Shown in pieces: positions 6,779 to 10,416 of a stretch of DNA of 10,416 bases; within the stretch, counting starts at the first letter, position 1, and every line of letters starts with the position of its first letter. Under the pieces are notes generated by a model. It did not search any database and was not told the DNA's origin. It saw only the letters and a program-made list of their open reading frames with translations. Both the position numbers and the translations under genes were made by a program. Origin of the DNA: DATKMG01 sp035541995 (GTDB lineage Bacteria > Acidobacteriota > Terriglobia > Versatilivoradales > Versatilivoraceae); contig DATKMG010000235.1 in NCBI GenBank assembly GCA_035541995.1, positions 1 to 10,416 of the forward strand, in the 5' to 3' direction.

Positions 6779-8308
6779 CTTTTCAAGGCTCTAAGTGCAG
6801 CTGTTTTCGGGATTGACGCCTATATGGTCGATGTCGAAGTGGATGTTTCGGCTGGAAGCGGGAACTTCTTGACGGTGGGATTGCCCGATGCCGCAGTCAA
6901 GGAAAGCAAGGAGCGGATCCGCTCGGCCATTAAGAACTGCGGGTTGGATTTTCCATTCCAGAACATCACAGTGAATCTGGCCCCCGCTGATATCAAGAAG
7001 GAAGGGTCATCATTTGATTTGCCTATGGCAATCGGTATTTTGGGTACCAACGGCACCATTCTCAACAAGAACATCGAAGAGTACTTGTTTCTCGGAGAAT
7101 TGTCGCTAGACGGAGGACTGCGACCGATTAAGGGAGCCCTATCGATCGCGGTGGCTGCTCAGCAGCGGGGTATACCGCATTTGGTCCTTCCTTATGACAA
7201 TGCGCGGGAGGCTGCGGTAGTCAGCGGTATTTGTGTATACGGATTGAAGAGCCTGCCTCAAGTCCTGGATCTCATCAACAGGACTTCTCTGGTTGAGCCG
7301 ATTCGCGTGGATCCGGAGGCACTTCTCAATGAAGCCGGGTCCTATCCCCTCGACTTCAAGGACGTCAAGGGGCAATTTCATTCCAAGCGAGCCCTGGAAG
7401 TGTCTACTGCGGGAGGGCACAATATTCTGATGATAGGACCGCCGGGTTCCGGCAAGACCATGCTGGCGAAGCGGATCCCTTCGATTCTTCCACCGCTGAA
7501 TTTTGAGGAAGCCATTGAAACCACGAAGATTCATTCCGTAAGCGGACTGCTGGGATCGGATTCAGGCCTGGTCAAAGGTCGCCCCTTCCGGTCACCTCAC
7601 CACACGATATCAGACGCTGGCCTCATCGGCGGTGGTGTGATTCCCAAGCCCGGGGAAGTTAGTTTGGCCCATAACGGAGTGTTATTCCTGGACGAATTGC
7701 CGGAATTCGCCCGCAATGTCCTGGAAGTGATGCGGCAACCCCTCGAGGACGGGCAGGTTACCATTTCACGGGCTTCCACCTCTCTGACTTTCCCTGCCCG
7801 GTTCATGCTGGCAGCGGCCATGAACCCCTGCCCTTGCGGTTTCTTCGGAGACAGCACACGGGAGTGTTCATGTACGCCCACCCTGATACAACGCTACGTG
7901 TCGAGGATCTCGGGACCACTCCTGGACCGCATTGACATCCACATTGATGTTCCTGCCGTCAAGTACAGCGACTTAGCCAGTAAAGCTCCGGGAGAGCCAT
8001 CTTCCGAGATTCGACAAAGAGTGAGTTTGGCTCGCAAGATTCAGCAGTCGCGTTTCCAGGGGGAGAAAGTTTACTCAAATGCCCAGATGACGCCCAGGTT
8101 GATTCGACGTTATTGTGAGATTGACGAAGAGTCCCGAAAACACCTGGAGTACGCCATGACCAAGATGGGCCTCAGCGCCCGAGCCTATGACCGCATCCTG
8201 AAGGTCTCCCGAACAGTCGCCGACCTGGAAGGGTCTGAACACATCAAACCCGGCCACATCTCAGAGGCTATCCAATACCGTAGCCTGGACCGGAATTACT
8301 GGGTATGA
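6776..8308 (+). CDS. comM: ComM, Mg-chelatase-like AAA+ DNA helicase
   Basis: A 510-residue protein of the YifB/ComM family, the family's usual length. Family knowledge: ComM is a hexameric AAA+ helicase that promotes branch migration during integration of transformed DNA. It is also kept in many bacteria not known to be competent. The N-terminal part (about 1-170) is the Lon-protease-like fold of the family, with GLPDAAVKESKERIRSA and an APAD(I/L)KKEGSSFDLP stretch. Next come Walker A GPPGSGKT (221-228), RPFRSPHHTISDAGLIGGG, Walker B GVLFLDE (301-307), a four-Cys cluster C352-x-C354-x9-C364-x-C366 likely to bind zinc, and the GPLLDRIDIHIDVP segment with the sensor/arginine region. The C-terminal helical lid ends with LSARAYDRILKVSRTVADLEG. 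The start matches the family's MLxKxxSAAVxGIDAY beginning although no ribosome site is seen. The gene is intact and stands alone. Confidence 0.93.
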   Translation: MLFKALSAAVFGIDAYMVDVEVDVSAGSGNFLTVGLPDAAVKESKERIRSAIKNCGLDFPFQNITVNLAPADIKKEGSSFDLPMAIGILGTNGTILNKNIEEYLFLGELSLDGGLRPIKGALSIAVAAQQRGIPHLVLPYDNAREAAVVSGICVYGLKSLPQVLDLINRTSLVEPIRVDPEALLNEAGSYPLDFKDVKGQFHSKRALEVSTAGGHNILMIGPPGSGKTMLAKRIPSILPPLNFEEAIETTKIHSVSGLLGSDSGLVKGRPFRSPHHTISDAGLIGGGVIPKPGEVSLAHNGVLFLDELPEFARNVLEVMRQPLEDGQVTISRASTSLTFPARFMLAAAMNPCPCGFFGDSTRECSCTPTLIQRYVSRISGPLLDRIDIHIDVPAVKYSDLASKAPGEPSSEIRQRVSLARKIQQSRFQGEKVYSNAQMTPRLIRRYCEIDEESRKHLEYAMTKMGLSARAYDRILKVSRTVADLEGSEHIKPGHISEAIQYRSLDRNYWV

Positions 8309-8352
8309 AGCGACTTGCGATGTAAGTTCGATCTTGCCTTCCTCCTTCCTAG

Positions 8353-8399
8353 TCTCTTTGCCCTTAAATGAACCATGTCGGTCGGACGTCTCAAAGAGA
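8353..8399. repeat. Spaced 8-bp inverted repeat after comM
   Basis: TCTCTTTG (8353-8360) and CAAAGAGA (8392-8399) are exact reverse complements 31 bases apart. As RNA this would be a stem with a long loop and no T-run after it, so a terminator is unlikely. It may be chance in a pyrimidine/purine-rich stretch. Confidence 0.25.
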
Positions 8400-8519
8400 G
8401 AAAGGCAATAATGAGGTGTGGCCCATCGTGGTATACATCTTGATATGTCCGTTAGTGGGAAAGGGCCTCCCAGAACCGTACATTTTAAGAACATGGTCAG
8501 TTTCAGTCCAGAAACGAGT

Positions 8520-8528
8520 TTATCCACA
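8520..8528 (+). promoter_or_regulatory. Perfect DnaA-box 9-mer
   Basis: TTATCCACA matches the high-affinity E. coli DnaA box exactly and lies 86 bases before the ADOP start. I see no second box, AT-rich unwinding element or dnaA/dnaN gene, so it is not an origin. It could bind DnaA as a regulator or titration site, or be chance. Confidence 0.35.
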
Positions 8529-8601
8529 AGCCTTAACTTCTCAACACAATTGCGAACAATGAACCAGTGGCAGATCAATTGCAGAATAATGGAAAGTCGG
8601 T

Positions 8602-8608
8602 GGGGGAG
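8602..8608 (+). promoter_or_regulatory. Ribosome binding site of the ADOP gene
   Basis: GGGGGAG lies six bases before the ATG at 8615. ATGs at 8559 and 8589 are in another frame. This supports the chosen start. Confidence 0.7.
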
Positions 8609-8614
8609 AAACTC

Positions 8615-10416
8615 ATGCATCAATTGCTGCAAAATCTTAAGTTCGGATTGCGAATTCTGGGCAAGTCTCCGGGGGTGACAGCGATTATCCTGCTTTCGCT
8701 GGCGCTGGGGATCGGCACCAACGCCACCGTGCTCTGCTGGATTCAGAAGATCCTGTGGGATCCTATCCCCGGCGCCGTCCATCCGGAGCAGATTGTTGGC
8801 CTCGTTTCCAATCAAGGCGGCGGCAACACCTCGCTCCCTGACATCCGTGATCTGGGAGCGCTCGAAGCCGTCTTTGCCGGCGCAGTGGCTTCGCAAATCT
8901 CCCCGGCCAGCCTGACTTTCGATGAGCAAACAGATTGGGTTTACGGACAGGTGGCAACCGCCAACCTTTTTGAACTTCTGGGTGTGAAGCCGCTGTTGGG
9001 CCGGACTTTTCTCCCGGACGAGGATTTAAAGCCGGGCGGCAATCCCGTTCTGGTGATCAGCGAAACCTTGTGGCGGCGTCGGTTTGCCGGGGATCCGAAT
9101 GTTTTGGGCCAGGTTGTTAAAATCAATCGGCTCCCCTATACCATCATTGGAGTCACACCGCGGATATTCAAAGGCACCATGACTGGTCTCGGCTGCGATT
9201 TTTGGGCCCCTATTTCCATGTATGATCAAGTGGGCGGCCGTGCCGATGACATCCGCTACCGGAACAACCGTGGATTCCATAATTTCGCCATGCTTCGACC
9301 GGGAGTGACAATTGAACAGGCGCAAGCCGCTGTTTCTTTGCTGGACACTCAATTGGCGGCCACATACCCGGACACCAATCGCGAAGTTCACCATCGGGTG
9401 GTTCCTTACTCAAAGGTTCCCTACGGTGCGCAGCAAATACTTGGACCGGCTCTGCGCATTCTGCTGGCTGTCAGTCTGGGTGTGTTGCTGATTGTTGTCG
9501 CCAATGTGGCCAATCTACTGCTGGCGCGAGCCATCAGCCGGCAGAAGGAAATCGCCATCCGCTTGTCCGCCGGTGCTTCCCGTTGGCAGTTGGTTCGCCA
9601 GATGTTGACCGAAAGCATCTTCTTGTCGCTTTTGGGCGGAGCCGGAGGCATCCTGGTCGCCAGTTGGGGGGTCTCCCTGATCGGGCGATTTCTTCCGGTC
9701 ACCAACCTCCCGGTGTCGATTTTTGGTTATCAACTCGACGCCACCACCCTGGGCATGACTATGGTGGTCACGCTCTCGACCGGGATTTTGTTCGGTATTG
9801 TTCCGGCGCTAAAGACCTCTCAATTGCGCCTGTCCTCTATCCTCAAGGAATCTGGCCGCACGGCCGCCGGCAGCACTTCTCATCACCACTGGCGTCAAGC
9901 TCTGGTCGTGACCGAAGTGGCGCTTTCCCTCGTCCTTCTGGTTAGTGCAGGATTGTGTTACAAAGGATTGAAAAAAGCTCAATCCATTCAGATCGGGTTT
10001 AAGACCGACCATGTCCTTACCGCCGGCCTCCCCTTGGCGATGAGTGGCTACAAGGAATCCAATGGACGCGAGTTCTACCAGCAGCTGCTCCAGCGGCTGG
10101 CCATCACTCCCGGGGTTGAAGAGGCCACTTATGCCAGTTGGCTTCCCTTGGGACTGGGCGGATGCAAGGGGCACGGAGTCGATGCCGAGGGATATATCCG
10201 CAAGCCGGGAGAAAATCCCACCTATGAATATGCCATCGTTGCGCCCCGCTATTTCACCACGCTGCGCATCCCGCTGGTGGCAGGACGGGATTTCACCGAT
10301 TTGGATCGCAACGATACGCAGAAGGTCGCCATCGTGAACGAAGCTTTTGCCGCCCGTTTCTGGCCCGGCCAGAATGCGCTGGGACGCAGATTCCGTGCTG
10401 CTGGCAGAATTTGGAC
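8615..10416 (+). CDS. ADOP-type MacB/FtsX permease, 3' end outside the window
   Basis: The frame is open from ATG 8615 to the window edge, giving 600 codons with no stop; full ADOP proteins run to about 800 or more residues, so roughly a quarter is missing. The start MHQLLQNLKFGLRILGKSPG followed by TAIILLSLALGIGTNATV (first membrane helix about 22-40) is the family's N-terminal signature. A MacB-type periplasmic domain follows (about 41-275). The first FtsX core has helices near 280-305, 335-355 and 379-399, with ARAISRQKEIAIRLSAGASRW between. The second half opens with RQALVVTEVALSLVLLVSAG (helix about 429-448) and another periplasmic domain that is still running at the edge. Such duplicated permeases lack a fused ATPase. 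In the MacB family permeases act with an ABC ATPase to move substrates or signal across the envelope; the substrate is unknown, and no ATPase or PadR regulator gene is in the window. GC and third-position GC look higher than in the other genes. Confidence 0.88.
   Translation, partial: MHQLLQNLKFGLRILGKSPGVTAIILLSLALGIGTNATVLCWIQKILWDPIPGAVHPEQIVGLVSNQGGGNTSLPDIRDLGALEAVFAGAVASQISPASLTFDEQTDWVYGQVATANLFELLGVKPLLGRTFLPDEDLKPGGNPVLVISETLWRRRFAGDPNVLGQVVKINRLPYTIIGVTPRIFKGTMTGLGCDFWAPISMYDQVGGRADDIRYRNNRGFHNFAMLRPGVTIEQAQAAVSLLDTQLAATYPDTNREVHHRVVPYSKVPYGAQQILGPALRILLAVSLGVLLIVVANVANLLLARAISRQKEIAIRLSAGASRWQLVRQMLTESIFLSLLGGAGGILVASWGVSLIGRFLPVTNLPVSIFGYQLDATTLGMTMVVTLSTGILFGIVPALKTSQLRLSSILKESGRTAAGSTSHHHWRQALVVTEVALSLVLLVSAGLCYKGLKKAQSIQIGFKTDHVLTAGLPLAMSGYKESNGREFYQQLLQRLAITPGVEEATYASWLPLGLGGCKGHGVDAEGYIRKPGENPTYEYAIVAPRYFTTLRIPLVAGRDFTDLDRNDTQKVAIVNEAFAARFWPGQNALGRRFRAAGRIW

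Larger units (their letters stand above)
8309..8614. other. Gene-free spacer between comM and the ADOP gene
   Basis: I see no supported gene. The spacer holds a spaced inverted repeat (8353-8360 with 8392-8399) and a perfect DnaA-box 9-mer (8520-8528). A reverse-strand frame of 222 codons crosses it, but most of its length is antisense to the ADOP gene and to the spacer and it looks like no known protein. No canonical promoter stands out for the ADOP gene. Confidence 0.5.

Noticed and set aside
6776..8308. Magnesium chelatase subunit of chlorophyll synthesis
   Set aside because: The Lon-like N-terminal domain and CPC/CSC cysteine cluster mark the ComM/YifB family rather than BchI/ChlI, and no pigment genes are nearby.
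8520..8528. Replication origin
   Set aside because: Only one DnaA box was found, with no box cluster, unwinding element or origin-linked genes.
8261..8929. A 222-codon reverse frame across the comM end, spacer and ADOP start
   Set aside because: Almost half of it is antisense to the well-supported ADOP gene, it overlaps the end of comM, its sequence is rich in Arg/Gly from reversed coding DNA, and it resembles no family.

Overview
The window looks like a chromosomal stretch from an Acidobacteriota-type bacterium. GC is moderate, about half in most genes from small hand counts. The strongest clue is the last gene, an orphan MacB/FtsX-type permease of the duplicated kind (ADOP) that is abundant in Acidobacteriota. 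A LysM-bearing MltD-type lipoprotein and a large PEGA/TPR membrane protein also fit a diderm of that group. The phylum is an inference; there is no rRNA or other marker here to fix it.

Layout from left to right: (1) 1-222, gene-free, with a short direct-repeat cluster. (2) 223-1518 (+), an iron-sulphur 23S rRNA m5U methyltransferase of the RlmD/RumA type. (3) 1519-1928, about 410 bases with no convincing gene but with a stem-loop, a perfect 8-bp dyad and an unexplained open reverse frame. (4) 1929-3857 (+), an MltD-like lytic transglycosylase lipoprotein with three LysM domains. (5) A short convergent spacer with a probable terminator. (6) 3970-6561 (-), an 863-residue coiled-coil/TPR/transmembrane/PEGA protein with an uncharacterised C-terminal domain. 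(7) 6562-6775, a divergent intergenic region with two inverted repeats and a tandem octamer ending at the next start codon. (8) 6776-8308 (+), ComM, a Mg-chelatase-like AAA+ helicase. (9) 8309-8614, gene-free, with a perfect DnaA-box 9-mer. (10) 8615 to the right edge (+), the first 600 residues of the ADOP permease, noticeably richer in GC than the other genes.

The genes do not form one operon: strands alternate and gaps are long. Shared themes are the cell envelope (MltD, PEGA/TPR protein, ADOP) and core nucleic-acid functions (rRNA methylation, ComM). I found no CRISPR array, tRNA, rRNA, insertion sequence, toxin-antitoxin pair or recognisable defence system. Nothing here clearly amounts to a new biological system. 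The parts most worth a second look are the architecture and C-terminal domain of the PEGA/TPR protein, the open reverse frame at 1520-1942, and the motifs in the intergenic regions.
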